DNA of 64,000 nt from Streptomyces fulvorobeus (lineage in GTDB: Bacteria > Actinomycetota > Actinomycetes > Streptomycetales > Streptomycetaceae): contig NZ_BLWC01000001.1 in assembly GCF_013167895.1 (NCBI RefSeq), positions 4,712,001-4,776,000 on the forward strand, read 5' to 3'. Below, piece by piece: positions 34,853 to 44,389 of the stretch. Below the pieces are notes generated by a model. The model was not told the origin of the DNA. It saw only the letters and a program-made list of their open reading frames with translations, and made no database searches. The position numbers were made by a program, and so were the translations under genes. Within the stretch, counting starts at the first letter, position 1; each line of letters starts with the position of its first letter.

Positions 34853-36193
34853 TCAGACCGTGGCAAAAGCCTGTTCGATGATGTCGAGGCCCTCGTTCAG
34901 CAGGTCCTCCCCGATGACGAGCGGCGGCAGGAAGCGCAGGACGTTGCCGTACGTGCCGCAGGTGAGGACCAGCAGCCCCTCGGCGTGGCAGGCCCTGGCC
35001 AGGCCCGCGGCGGCCGCCGGGTCCGGGTCCTTCGTGCCGGACCGCACGAGCTCGATCGCGATCATGGCGCCGCGGCCGCGGATGTCACCGATGATGTCGC
35101 CGTTGGGGAGCTTCGACTGCATCTCGGCGAGGCGGCCCTTCATGACCTCCTCGATGCGCTTGGCCTTGGCGTTCAGGTCCAGCTCGCGCATCGTCTCGAT
35201 GGAACCGAGCGCACCCGCGCAGGCCACCGGGTTGCCGCCGTACGTACCGCCGAGGCCGCCGGCGTGGGCGGCGTCCATGATCTCGGCGCGGCCCGTCACG
35301 GCGGAGAGCGGCAGGCCGCCCGCGATGCCCTTGGCGGTGGTGATCAGGTCGGGGACGATGCCCTCGTCCTCGCAGGCGAACCACTGGCCGGTGCGGCAGA
35401 AGCCGGACTGGATCTCGTCCGCGACGAAGACGATGCCGTTGTCCTTGGCGAACTGGGCGATCGCCGGGAGGAAGCCCCTGGCCGGCTCGATGAAGCCGCC
35501 CTCGCCGAGGACCGGCTCGATGATGATGGCGGCGACGTTGTCCGCGCCGATCTGCTTGGTGATCTCGTCGATGGCCTGCGCGGACGCCTCGGCGCCGGCG
35601 TTCTCGGGGCCGGTCGGCCAGCGGTAGCCGTACGCCACGGGGACGCGGTAGACCTCGGGCGCGAACGGGCCGAAGCTCTGCTTGTACGGCATGTTCTTCG
35701 CCGTCAGCGCCATCGTCAGGTTGGTCCGGCCGTGGTAACCGTGGTCGAAGACGACGACCGCGGTCCGCTTGGTGTAGGCGCGGGCGATCTTCACGGCGTT
35801 CTCGACGGCCTCGGCGCCCGAGTTGAACAGCGCCGACTTCTTCGCGTGGTCGCCGGGCGTCAGCTCGGCCAGCCGCTCGCAGACCTCGACGTACCCCTCG
35901 TACGGCGTGACCATGAAACAGGTGTGGGTGAAGTCGGCGAGCTGCGCGGTGGCGCGGCGCACGACGGCCTCGGCGGAGGCGCCCACCGACGTCACGGCGA
36001 TACCGGAGCCGAAGTCGATCAGACGGTTGCCGTCCACGTCCTCGATGATCCCGCCGCCGGCGCGGGCCGTGAACACCGGCAGAGTGGAGCCCACGCCCGC
36101 GGCGACCGCCGCGACACGGCGAGCCTGGAGCTCGACGGACTTGGGGCCGGGAATGGCGGTGACGAGGCTGCGCTCCTGCGGGACTGCGCTCAT
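34853..36193 (-). CDS. gabT: 4-aminobutyrate (GABA)--2-oxoglutarate aminotransferase
   Basis: The 446-residue class-III PLP enzyme has the cofactor segment FVADEIQSGFCRTG and the Schiff-base Lys in LITTAKGIAGGLPLSAVTGR. It also has FDHGYHGRTNLTMALT and GGNPVACAGALG-type segments typical of GabT. It converts GABA to succinate semialdehyde. The ATG at 36193 opens MSAVPQERSLVTAIPGPKS and is preceded, in the transcript sense, by AGGAGCCCCTC. Across the TraG-like gene lie a PucR regulator and a GabD-like dehydrogenase, completing a GABA-degradation set. Confidence 0.93.
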   Translation of the reverse strand: MSAVPQERSLVTAIPGPKSVELQARRVAAVAAGVGSTLPVFTARAGGGIIEDVDGNRLIDFGSGIAVTSVGASAEAVVRRATAQLADFTHTCFMVTPYEGYVEVCERLAELTPGDHAKKSALFNSGAEAVENAVKIARAYTKRTAVVVFDHGYHGRTNLTMALTAKNMPYKQSFGPFAPEVYRVPVAYGYRWPTGPENAGAEASAQAIDEITKQIGADNVAAIIIEPVLGEGGFIEPARGFLPAIAQFAKDNGIVFVADEIQSGFCRTGQWFACEDEGIVPDLITTAKGIAGGLPLSAVTGRAEIMDAAHAGGLGGTYGGNPVACAGALGSIETMRELDLNAKAKRIEEVMKGRLAEMQSKLPNGDIIGDIRGRGAMIAIELVRSGTKDPDPAAAAGLARACHAEGLLVLTCGTYGNVLRFLPPLVIGEDLLNEGLDIIEQAFATV

Positions 36194-36442
36194 GAGGGGC
36201 TCCTGGGGGTGTTTCCTGCACGTCTCTTCCTGCAGGCTAGAGGCGGTGGGCGCGGACGGGCATGCGCCGATCGGGAGTGGTGCCGGGCGTGTCCTTGTCC
36301 CATCCGGACAGAAGGGCCCACACCCTGCGGAACCTCCCGGTACGGGACGGGCGCCTGGGCCTGGGTGAAGTCCTCGGCCGGGCGCACTAGATTGACCGGG
36401 GCAGCGGACGGACCAGGCAGGCCGGTCAGGGGGCAGCGGTTC

Positions 36443-38848
36443 ATGAAGAGCGACGACGTGCACGGCGTGAGGGGCGCGAGTGGCGCGCAGGGGGAGTACG
36501 AGCCCCAGGGAGCGCCCCGTCCGCCGGTGCCGCGTCCGGCCGGCCCTCCGCCCGGCGCTCCGCCGGTACCCCTCGCCGCGCCCCGCGTCGGCCCGTCCGT
36601 CGCCGAGTGGCTGAACGCCGACCGCCCGGCCGCGGGGCCCGGTGTCTGGCGGTACGGACACGTCCCCCGGCCGCCCGAGAAGGCGCCGCCGCCTTCGTTG
36701 CTGGCGCCGGTGATCACGCTGGCGCTCTTCCTGGTGCTCTGGGTGCTGCTGGCCAACTTCCGCATCCCGTACATGAAGTCCCTGCTCGCCCTGCTCGCTC
36801 CTTCGGACTGGTACGCGGTGGGCGGCCTCAGGCCGAACGCGCCGGATATCGCCTACTACATCCAGACCCTCTACTACCAGGCCCTGGCTCTGGCTGCCGG
36901 ACTCTGGGCCGCGAGGGCCGGGAACTGGGCGGGGGTCTTCCGCCACTACGCCGGTCAGGACCTGCGCCGCGCCCGGGTGCTCGCATCGGGAGGCGGCGCC
37001 CTTCTCGCGCTGTGGGCCGTCTGGAGCGCGAAGGTGCCCCTCGCGAACGCGGTGTCCGAACTGATGTCGATCGAGTGGCCGCAGCCCGGCGAGAGCATCT
37101 TGCGGCCCTTGCTGCTCCTGTACGGGACCTATGCCCTGATCGCCGTCGCGATCGTCTGGCCGTTCGCCCGGGCGGGCCGGTGGAGCGAAGCCGTCCGTGC
37201 CGTCCGGGAGCGCCGTGCGGGCGCCCGGACGAACACCTCGGCAGCCGCACCGGAAGTGAGCCTGGCCGGCTGGCCCGTGCTGCGTGCCGCCGGGCACGCG
37301 GACGTGGCCGAACTGCTCACCGCCGCTGTCCGGGCCGGCCGCATGAACGACGTGGACTGCGCCCGGGTCAGCCACGCCTGGAAGCTGGCCCGCACCCGCC
37401 ACGATCGCACGGCGTCCTTCGTGGCCACGGTGCTGCGCAAGGGCCCGGACGCCTTCCTCCATCCCGGGGGATGCCGGGACCTGCCCCTGCGATCGGCCCG
37501 GCACGACCTGCTGACCGGCCAGGTCCGCATCGGTGCCTTCGCCGACGACGAGCGCAACCCCTACAGCCGCAGGGGCGTGAGCGCGGCACTGGACCCGGCC
37601 GTTCTCGGCTCCTCCCTGCTCGCCGTCGGGCCGTCCGGATCGGGCAAGACGAGCCGGCTCGTACGCCCGGTGGTCGAAACGCTGTCGCTCCAGGCCCTCG
37701 CGGGGCAGTCGTCCGTGCTCACCGTCTGTGCGGCCGGCACGCCCCTCGGCCCGGACGACGCCTTCGACGTCGTGGTGAGGCCGGGCGACCCCACTTCGGC
37801 GTACGACTTCGATCTGTACGGCGGCACACGGGATCCCGATGAGGCCGCGGCCATCCTCGCCGAGGGCCTGATCGGAGACGTTCCGGAGCTCGACAGTTCC
37901 CGGGCGGCACTGGCGCTCGGCCAGCTGCTCGGCCCTTATCTCGCCGCACACGGGTGCTTCCCTCCCGTGCCGGAACTGCGCGAACTCCTCGCCGGGAGCC
38001 AATCCGCGGTCGGTCCGCTCCGACAGGCCCTGCACGCGGGCGGCAACGCCACCATGCTGCGCGAACTGGAGGCGCGGGCCCGGCAGGAGGGCGCGGTGGG
38101 CGACCCCGCTCCCGCTCTCGCCGACCGGCTCGCCCTCCTTGACCGGCCCGCGTTCGCGGCGTTCTTCGCCACCGGCGGGGAGAGCAGCCCCTTCTCGCTC
38201 CACTTTCTCCAGGAGCGCCCGCTCCGGGTCCGTATCGACCTCCCGGAGCGTGCGCACGCGGGGGCGTCCAGGGTGCTGGCCAGACTGGCCCTGGCACAGT
38301 TCAACGCGATCGCCGCGGCCCGCCGTGACCGCTCCCTGTTCACCTGCCTCGTGCTCGACGACGCGACGCACACGCTGACCGCCGAGACCGTCCGCGGCCT
38401 CAGGAACCTGCGGTCCGTCAACGCGGGTGCGGTGCTGGCGCTGCGCACCGTCGAGGACGTGCCCGAGGAACTCCATGGCGCCCTGCTCGGTGCTGTGGGC
38501 TGCGGGATGATCTTCTCCGGCGTGACCACCTGGGACGGGCGTCGCTTCTCGGAGGCATGGGGCAAGGAGTGGCTGGAGGTGCGCGAGGTGGCCCAGCACG
38601 CGGTCTTCGCCGACCAGCCGCTCACGCGCGCGCTCCATACGCTGCGCAAGCTGGCCACGGGCAAGGCGGTCACCACCGAAGCCGTCACCGTGAGGCGGGT
38701 GGAACGGGAACGCTGGTCCGCCTCCGCGCTCGCCTACGAACTCCCCGCAGGCCACGCCGTCCTCTCCCTCACCACGGTCGACGGCGAACACGCCCCCCGC
38801 TCCTGGTCGACCTCGGCCGCTGACCCCGGTCGGCATACCGGCCGGTAA
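36443..38848 (+). CDS. TraG/VirD4-like membrane ATPase (ATP-binding membrane protein)
   Basis: The 801-residue protein starts with a Pro-rich cytoplasmic tail (about 75 residues). About four membrane helices follow (for example LLAPVITLALFLVLWVLLAN and LLLLYGTYALIAVAIVWPFA), then a large nucleotide-binding domain with Walker A GPSGSGKTS near residue 397 and a Walker B-like FTCLVLDDATHTL. The design resembles coupling proteins of DNA transfer and type IV secretion, but no relaxase, transfer or secretion gene is nearby. I chose the ATG at 36443; the frame is open upstream only because it is antisense to gabT. Role unknown. Confidence 0.8.
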   Translation: MKSDDVHGVRGASGAQGEYEPQGAPRPPVPRPAGPPPGAPPVPLAAPRVGPSVAEWLNADRPAAGPGVWRYGHVPRPPEKAPPPSLLAPVITLALFLVLWVLLANFRIPYMKSLLALLAPSDWYAVGGLRPNAPDIAYYIQTLYYQALALAAGLWAARAGNWAGVFRHYAGQDLRRARVLASGGGALLALWAVWSAKVPLANAVSELMSIEWPQPGESILRPLLLLYGTYALIAVAIVWPFARAGRWSEAVRAVRERRAGARTNTSAAAPEVSLAGWPVLRAAGHADVAELLTAAVRAGRMNDVDCARVSHAWKLARTRHDRTASFVATVLRKGPDAFLHPGGCRDLPLRSARHDLLTGQVRIGAFADDERNPYSRRGVSAALDPAVLGSSLLAVGPSGSGKTSRLVRPVVETLSLQALAGQSSVLTVCAAGTPLGPDDAFDVVVRPGDPTSAYDFDLYGGTRDPDEAAAILAEGLIGDVPELDSSRAALALGQLLGPYLAAHGCFPPVPELRELLAGSQSAVGPLRQALHAGGNATMLRELEARARQEGAVGDPAPALADRLALLDRPAFAAFFATGGESSPFSLHFLQERPLRVRIDLPERAHAGASRVLARLALAQFNAIAAARRDRSLFTCLVLDDATHTLTAETVRGLRNLRSVNAGAVLALRTVEDVPEELHGALLGAVGCGMIFSGVTTWDGRRFSEAWGKEWLEVREVAQHAVFADQPLTRALHTLRKLATGKAVTTEAVTVRRVERERWSASALAYELPAGHAVLSLTTVDGEHAPRSWSTSAADPGRHTGR

Positions 38849-38943
38849 CCCCTCGGTCGGCGTCACCGACCCTGCCGCCCTGGCAGAATCGAAGCAGCCG
38901 TTCGTACGGGACGGCGAAATCGATCCAGAGGTTCCGCCGTCCC

Positions 38944-40533
38944 ATGCCCCCCACACTCGCCTCGCTCGTCCAGCACTCGGCGCTCAAGCTCACGGTCCGC
39001 GCGGGGGCCGACCGGCTCGACACGCCCGTGCGCTGGGCGCACGCAAGTGAGCTCACCGACCCCGTGCCGTACATGGAGGGCGGGGAGCTCCTGCTCGTCA
39101 CCGCCACCAACCTCGACGCCGAGGACGGCGCGGCGATGCTCCGGTACGTGCGCAGGCTGGCCGCCGCCGGGGTCGCCGGGCTCGGGTTCGCCGTCGGCGT
39201 CAACTACGAGGACGTCCCGCAGCCCCTCGTGGACGCGGCCGACGAGGCCGGACTGCCGCTCCTCGAAGTACCGCGCCGCACCCCGTTCCTCGCCATCAGC
39301 AAGGCCGTGTCCGCCGCCATCGCCGCCGATCAGTACCGGGCCGTCACCGCGGGCTTCGAGGCCCAGCGCGAGCTGACCAGGGCCGCCGTCGCGGGTGACG
39401 GACCCGGCGAGCTCCTCACCCGCCTGGCCGCCCACGTCGACGGCTGGGCCGCCCTCTACGACACCTCGGGCGCCGTCGTGGCCGCCGCGCCCGACTGGGC
39501 GGCCAGACGGGCCGCCCGCCTCACCCCCGACGTGGAGCGCCTGCGGGACCGCCCGGCCCCGGCCAGTGTCGTCGTCGGCGACACCGACGACCGGGTCGAA
39601 CTACAGTCGCTCGGCACCGGCCGCCGGGCCCGCGGCGCGCTCGCCGTCGGTACGGGCGGGGCACTGGGCACCGCCGAGCGGTACGCCGTGCACTCCGCGG
39701 TCGCCCTCCTGACGCTCACCACCGCACGCTCCCGCGCGCTCCAGGGCGCCGAGCAGCGCCTCGGCGCCGCCGTACTGCGGATGCTGCTCGCCGGACAGCC
39801 CGACCACGCGCGGGCCGTCGCAGGGGACCTGTACGGCGGACTGCTCGACGCCCCCTTCCGGCTGCTGATCGCGGAAGCCGCTCCCGCGTCCACCCCCGAG
39901 CTCCTCGCCGAGACCATGGAGGCCGCCGCGGCCCGCGCCGGGGAGGCGCTGCTGACGGTGCCCGAGGGCGAGCGCGTCGTCGTGCTCGCCGCGGACGGCG
40001 GCGCCGCGGTGGCCGCCTGCGCCGCCTATGCCGAGGCCCAGGACGACCGCCCGGCCCGCGAGCCGGGCACCGAGGACGGCGAGGTCGTCGTCGGACTCTC
40101 CGCGCCGTCCGGACCGATCGCCGTCTCCGCCGCGTACAAGCAGGCCGAACAGGCGCTCTCCGTGGCCCGCCGCCGCGGCAGGGCCCTCGTCGAGCACGAG
40201 GAACTGGCCGCCGGCTCGGTACTCCCGCTCCTCGCCGACGACGCCGTACGGGCCTTCGCGGACGGGATGCTGCGCGCCCTGTACGAGCACGACGCCAAGG
40301 GCCGCGGCGACCTCGTCGCCTCCCTGCGCGCCTGGCTCTCCCGGCACGGCCAGTGGGACGCGGCCGCCGCCGATCTGGGGGTGCACCGCCACACCCTGCG
40401 CTACCGGATGCGCCGGGTGGAGGAGATCCTCGGCCGCTCCATGGACGATCCGGACGTCCGCATGGAGCTGTGGCTGGCGCTGAAGGTCACGACGGCCGCC
40501 GCCTCCGCCACCCCCGGCACCTCGGGCACCTGA
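38944..40533 (+). CDS. PucR/CdaR-family transcriptional regulator
   Basis: The 529-residue protein has an N-terminal PucR domain (about 1-125: RWAHASELTDPVPYMEGGEL, LLVTA). A GGDEF-like middle region follows, and a C-terminal PucR helix-turn-helix (AAADLGVHRHTLRYRMRRVE, about residue 478 on). Such regulators often activate catabolic genes, including GABA and purine pathways. It lies 133 bases before the gabD-like gene and downstream of gabT/TraG, so it is the likely controller of GABA use. The ATG at 38944 has no strong ribosome binding site. Confidence 0.85.
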   Translation: MPPTLASLVQHSALKLTVRAGADRLDTPVRWAHASELTDPVPYMEGGELLLVTATNLDAEDGAAMLRYVRRLAAAGVAGLGFAVGVNYEDVPQPLVDAADEAGLPLLEVPRRTPFLAISKAVSAAIAADQYRAVTAGFEAQRELTRAAVAGDGPGELLTRLAAHVDGWAALYDTSGAVVAAAPDWAARRAARLTPDVERLRDRPAPASVVVGDTDDRVELQSLGTGRRARGALAVGTGGALGTAERYAVHSAVALLTLTTARSRALQGAEQRLGAAVLRMLLAGQPDHARAVAGDLYGGLLDAPFRLLIAEAAPASTPELLAETMEAAAARAGEALLTVPEGERVVVLAADGGAAVAACAAYAEAQDDRPAREPGTEDGEVVVGLSAPSGPIAVSAAYKQAEQALSVARRRGRALVEHEELAAGSVLPLLADDAVRAFADGMLRALYEHDAKGRGDLVASLRAWLSRHGQWDAAAADLGVHRHTLRYRMRRVEEILGRSMDDPDVRMELWLALKVTTAAASATPGTSGT

Positions 40534-40666
40534 TCGCGCCGAAGCGGAGCATCCGCCGGGCGGTGTGCTCCACGCCGGACAAACGCCATCCGCCCCCGGC
40601 CGCCCTACGGTGGGGGAGCACGACACCCACGAGCTCCGTCACGACCTCCGAAGGGCCGGACCCGCC

Positions 40667-42112
40667 ATGACTTCCACCCACGCCTTCTGGCTGGCCGGCC
40701 GCCAGGCCACCGGCGAGGACAGCTTCGACGTCACCAACCCCTGGGACGGCCGTCTCGTCGGCACGGTCAGCGTGCCGACCGACGCGCAGACCGAGGAGGC
40801 AGTGGCCGCCGCGCACGCCGTACGCGAGGAGTTCGCCGCGACCCCGGCGCACGTGCGGGCCGCCGCCCTCGACCACGTCGTACGCCGCCTGGTGGAGCGC
40901 ACGGAGGAGATCGCCCAGCTGATCTCCGCCGAGAACGGCAAGCCCGTCAAGTGGGCCCGCGGCGAGGTCGGCCGGGCCGTCTCCGTCTTCCGCTTCGCCT
41001 CCGAGGAGGCCCGGCGCTTCAACGGCGGCGACGCGCAGCGCCTGGACACCGACGCCGGCGGCACCGGCCGTCTCGGACTGACCCGGCGTTTCCCGCGCGG
41101 CACCGTCCTCGGGATCTCGCCCTTCAACTTCCCGCTCAACCTGAGCGCGCACAAGGTCGCCCCGGCCATCGCCGTCGGCGCCCCGATCATCCTCAAGCCC
41201 GCCCCCGCGACCCCGATCTCCTCGCTGGTCCTGGGTGAGCTGCTGGCCGAGACCGACCTCCCGGCCGGTTCCTGGTCCGTGCTGACGGTCCCCAACGACC
41301 GTATGCCCGCACTCGTCCAGGACGAGCGGCTGCCCGTGATCTCCTTCACCGGCTCCGGCCCGGTCGGCTACTCGATCATGGACTCGGTCCCGCGCAAGCA
41401 CTGCACGCTGGAGCTGGGCGGCAACGGGGCCGCGGTCGTCCTCGGCGACTACGCGTCCGAGGAGGACCTGGACTGGGCCGCGACCCGTATCGCGACCTTC
41501 TCCAACTACCAGGGCGGCCAGTCCTGCATCTCCGTGCAGCGCGTCATCGCGGACGCCTCGGTCTACGACCGCCTCGTCCCGAAGATCGTCTCGGCCGTCG
41601 AGGCCCTCGTCACCGGTGACCCGTCCGACGCCGCCACCGACGTCGGCCCGCTGGTCAGCGAGGACGCCGCCAAGCGCGTCGAGTCCTGGGTCGACGAGGC
41701 CGTCCAGGCGGGCGCCGCCCTGCTGACCGGCGGCAGGCGCGACGGAGCGACGTACGCCCCGACCGTGCTCACCGAGCTCCCGGACGACGTCACGCTCTCC
41801 TGCGAGGAGGTCTTCGGCCCGGTCCTCTCCGTACAGAAGGTCAACGGCGAGGCGGAGGCGTTCGCCGCCGTCAACTCCTCCAAGTACGGCCTCCAGGCGG
41901 GCGTGTTCACCCACGACCTGCAGACCGCCTTCCGCGCCCACCGCGCCCTGGAGGTGGGCGGCGTGATCATCGGCGACGTCCCCTCCTACCGTGCTGACCA
42001 GATGCCGTACGGCGGCGCCAAGCAGTCCGGCGTCGGCCGCGAGGGCGTGCGGTACGCGATGGACGACTACACCTACGAGCGCGTCCTGGTCCTCACCGGC
42101 CTCGCCCTCTAG
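40667..42112 (+). CDS. gabD: Aldehyde dehydrogenase, probable succinate-semialdehyde dehydrogenase
   Basis: The 481-residue enzyme has catalytic Cys near 287 (NYQGGQSCISVQRV), Glu near 249 (CTLELGGNGAAVVL) and the cofactor segment GISPFNFPLN. The SCISVQR context places it in a different branch from the two GQDCT enzymes in this window, nearer lactaldehyde/succinate-semialdehyde-type dehydrogenases. Linkage to gabT and PucR suggests it oxidises succinate semialdehyde to succinate. The ATG at 40667 is preceded by GAAGG about 13 bases away. A strong terminator follows. Confidence 0.82.
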   Translation: MTSTHAFWLAGRQATGEDSFDVTNPWDGRLVGTVSVPTDAQTEEAVAAAHAVREEFAATPAHVRAAALDHVVRRLVERTEEIAQLISAENGKPVKWARGEVGRAVSVFRFASEEARRFNGGDAQRLDTDAGGTGRLGLTRRFPRGTVLGISPFNFPLNLSAHKVAPAIAVGAPIILKPAPATPISSLVLGELLAETDLPAGSWSVLTVPNDRMPALVQDERLPVISFTGSGPVGYSIMDSVPRKHCTLELGGNGAAVVLGDYASEEDLDWAATRIATFSNYQGGQSCISVQRVIADASVYDRLVPKIVSAVEALVTGDPSDAATDVGPLVSEDAAKRVESWVDEAVQAGAALLTGGRRDGATYAPTVLTELPDDVTLSCEEVFGPVLSVQKVNGEAEAFAAVNSSKYGLQAGVFTHDLQTAFRAHRALEVGGVIIGDVPSYRADQMPYGGAKQSGVGREGVRYAMDDYTYERVLVLTGLAL

Positions 42113-42169
42113 GACACCCCGAACGGCCGCCTGCCCTCCGCCCGGACAGCGATCACGGCAGGCGGTACG

Positions 42170-42212
42170 ACGAACGGCCGCAGCCCACTGTGCGGGGGCT
42201 GCGGCCGTTCGT
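42170..42212 (+). terminator. Rho-independent-type terminator after the gabD-like gene
   Basis: A 17-bp perfect stem (42170-42186 with 42196-42212) has a 9-base loop. It stands 58 bases after the stop codon. The remaining 138 bases before the acyl-CoA dehydrogenase start hold no other clear element. Confidence 0.88.
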
Positions 42213-42350
42213 GCGCCCTGCCGCAGGGGTGGTGGGCGCGGGTCACATCGGGTACATACGGACGAGTGGCACCGACCCGGGGAAAGTTGACCGGCGGTAC
42301 CCCGACCGGCCCGGCACCGACCGTCCCGACAGCGGCGAGGTGAGCTGCTC

Positions 42351-44306
42351 ATGTCCGCCCCATCCGCCCCACCCGAACCGCCCCGGACACCCAAGGTGAC
42401 CGAGCGTGAAGCACGCAGGGTGGCCGAGGCCGCCCGCGAGCAGGACTGGCGCAAGCCCAGTTTCGCCAAGGAACTCTTCCTCGGCCGCTTCCGGCTCGAC
42501 CTGATCCACCCCCACCCGCTCCCCGCCGACCAGGACGCACGGCGTGGCGAGGAGTTCCTCGCGCGGCTGCGCGTGTTCTGCGAGACGAGGATCGACGGCG
42601 CGCTGATCGAACGCGAGGCCAGGATTCCCGACGAGGTGATCAACGGCCTCAAGGAACTCGGCGCCCTCGGCATGAAGATCTCCACCGAGTACGGCGGCCT
42701 CGGGCTCACCCAGGTGTACTACAACAAGGCACTCGCCCTGATCGGCTCGGCCAGCCCCGCGATCGGCGCCCTGCTCTCCGCGCACCAGTCGATCGGCGTA
42801 CCGCAGCCGCTGAAGATCTTCGGCACCCAGGAGCAGAAGGACACCTTCCTGCCCCGGCTGGCCCGTACGGACATCTCGGCCTTCCTCCTCACCGAACCCG
42901 ACGTCGGGTCCGACCCCGCACGGCTCGCCACCTCCGCCGTGCCCGAGGGCGACGACTACGTGCTCGACGGTGTGAAGTTGTGGACGACCAACGGCGTCGT
43001 CGCCGATCTGCTGGTCGTCATGGCCCGTGTCCCCGAGTCCGATGGCCACCGGGGAGGCATCACCGCCTTCGTCGTCGAGGCGGACGCCCCCGGCATCACG
43101 GTCGAGCACCGCAACGCCTTCATGGGTCTGCGCGGCCTGGAGAACGGCGTCACGCGCTTCCACCGGGTCCGGGTCCCCGCCGCCCACCGCATCGGCCCCG
43201 AGGGCGCCGGCCTCAAGATCGCCCTCACCACCCTCAACACCGGCCGCCTCTCGCTGCCCGCCATGTGCGTGGGAGCGGGCAAGTGGAGCCTGAAGATCGC
43301 CCGCGAATGGTCCGCCGCGCGGGAGCAGTGGGGCAGGCCCGTCGCCCGGCACGAGGCGGTCGGCGCGAAGATCTCCTTCATCGCGGCGACCACCTTCGCG
43401 CTGGAGGCCATGGTCGACCTCGCCTCGCAGATGGCGGACGAGGACCGCAACGACATCCGCATCGAGGCCGCGCTCGCCAAGCTGTACGGCTCCGAGATGG
43501 GCTGCCTGATCGCCGACGAACTGGTCCAGATCCGCGGCGGCCGGGGCTTCGAGACCGCCGACTCCCTCGCCGCCCGCGGCGAACGGGCCGTCCCCGCCGA
43601 GCAGTTGCTCCGCGACCTGCGGATCAACCGCATCTTCGAGGGCTCCACGGAGATCATGCACCTGCTCATCGCCCGGGAGGCCGTCGACGCCCACCTCAAG
43701 GTGGCCGGTGACCTCATCGACCCGGACAGACCGTGGTCCGCCAAGGCCAGGGCGGGCGCCGACGCCGCCGGCTTCTACGCCCGCTGGCTCCCGAAGCTGG
43801 TCACGGGCCCCGGCCTGCTGCCAGGCGCCTACGGCGAGTTCCACCCGGCCGGGCACCCCGACCTCTCCGTCCACCTGCGCCACGTCGAACGCTCCGCCCG
43901 CAGACTGGCCCGCTCCACCTTCTACGCGATGTCGCGCTGGCAGGGCCGTATGGAGACCAAACAGGGTTTCCTCGGCCGGATCGTCGACCTCGGCGCCGAA
44001 CTCTTCGCGATGAGCGCCGCCTGCGTACGCGCCGAACTCCTGCGCACCACCGGCGAGCACGGCCGCGAGGCGTACCAACTGGCGGACGTGTTCTGCCGGC
44101 AGTCCCGCATCCGGGTCGAGGAGCTCTTCACCCGCCTGTGGTCCAACACCGACGACCTGGACCGGCGCGTGGTCGACGGTGTCCTCTCCGGTACGTACAC
44201 CTGGCTGGAGGAGGGCGTCGTCGACCCGAGCGGCGACGGCCCCTGGATCGCCGACGCCACCCCGGGCCCCTCGACGAAGGAGAACGTCCACCGGCCGGTC
44301 CGCTGA
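42351..44306 (+). CDS. Acyl-CoA dehydrogenase
   Basis: The 651-residue flavoprotein has the ACAD fold: an N-terminal helical domain with DEVINGLKELGALGMKISTE and LLTEPDVGSDPARLATSAVP (FAD/substrate contact). The C-terminal helical domain contains QIRGGRGFETADSLAARGER and RINRIFEGSTEIMHLLIARE, the usual site around the catalytic base. An extra C-terminal region of about 200 residues makes it longer than the 380-residue short-chain enzymes, like mycobacterial FadE-type proteins. It likely takes part in fatty-acid beta-oxidation. The ATG at 42351 follows a GAGGTGAG site. Confidence 0.9.
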   Translation: MSAPSAPPEPPRTPKVTEREARRVAEAAREQDWRKPSFAKELFLGRFRLDLIHPHPLPADQDARRGEEFLARLRVFCETRIDGALIEREARIPDEVINGLKELGALGMKISTEYGGLGLTQVYYNKALALIGSASPAIGALLSAHQSIGVPQPLKIFGTQEQKDTFLPRLARTDISAFLLTEPDVGSDPARLATSAVPEGDDYVLDGVKLWTTNGVVADLLVVMARVPESDGHRGGITAFVVEADAPGITVEHRNAFMGLRGLENGVTRFHRVRVPAAHRIGPEGAGLKIALTTLNTGRLSLPAMCVGAGKWSLKIAREWSAAREQWGRPVARHEAVGAKISFIAATTFALEAMVDLASQMADEDRNDIRIEAALAKLYGSEMGCLIADELVQIRGGRGFETADSLAARGERAVPAEQLLRDLRINRIFEGSTEIMHLLIAREAVDAHLKVAGDLIDPDRPWSAKARAGADAAGFYARWLPKLVTGPGLLPGAYGEFHPAGHPDLSVHLRHVERSARRLARSTFYAMSRWQGRMETKQGFLGRIVDLGAELFAMSAACVRAELLRTTGEHGREAYQLADVFCRQSRIRVEELFTRLWSNTDDLDRRVVDGVLSGTYTWLEEGVVDPSGDGPWIADATPGPSTKENVHRPVR

Positions 44307-44389
44307 ACCCGCCACCGGCCGGGCGGGGAAACCGGCGGCGACGGGACGCCCTGTCCCGGCGCACGGCCGCAGCGGCGACAATGGGGGGC

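Noticed and set aside
34562..36442. Open frame extending the TraG-like gene 627 codons upstream
   Set aside because: It is antisense to gabT, has shadow-like composition, and lacks homology; the protein-like sequence starts at 36443.
36443..38848. Integrated conjugative element marked by the TraG-like ATPase
   Set aside because: No integrase, relaxase, attachment-site tRNA or replication gene lies nearby and the flanks are core metabolic genes.
34853..38956. Very long minus-strand open frame of 1367 codons spanning gabT and the whole TraG-like gene
   Set aside because: Only the part from 36193 down to 34853 matches a protein family (GabT). The upstream part is a GC-bias shadow of the TraG-like gene.
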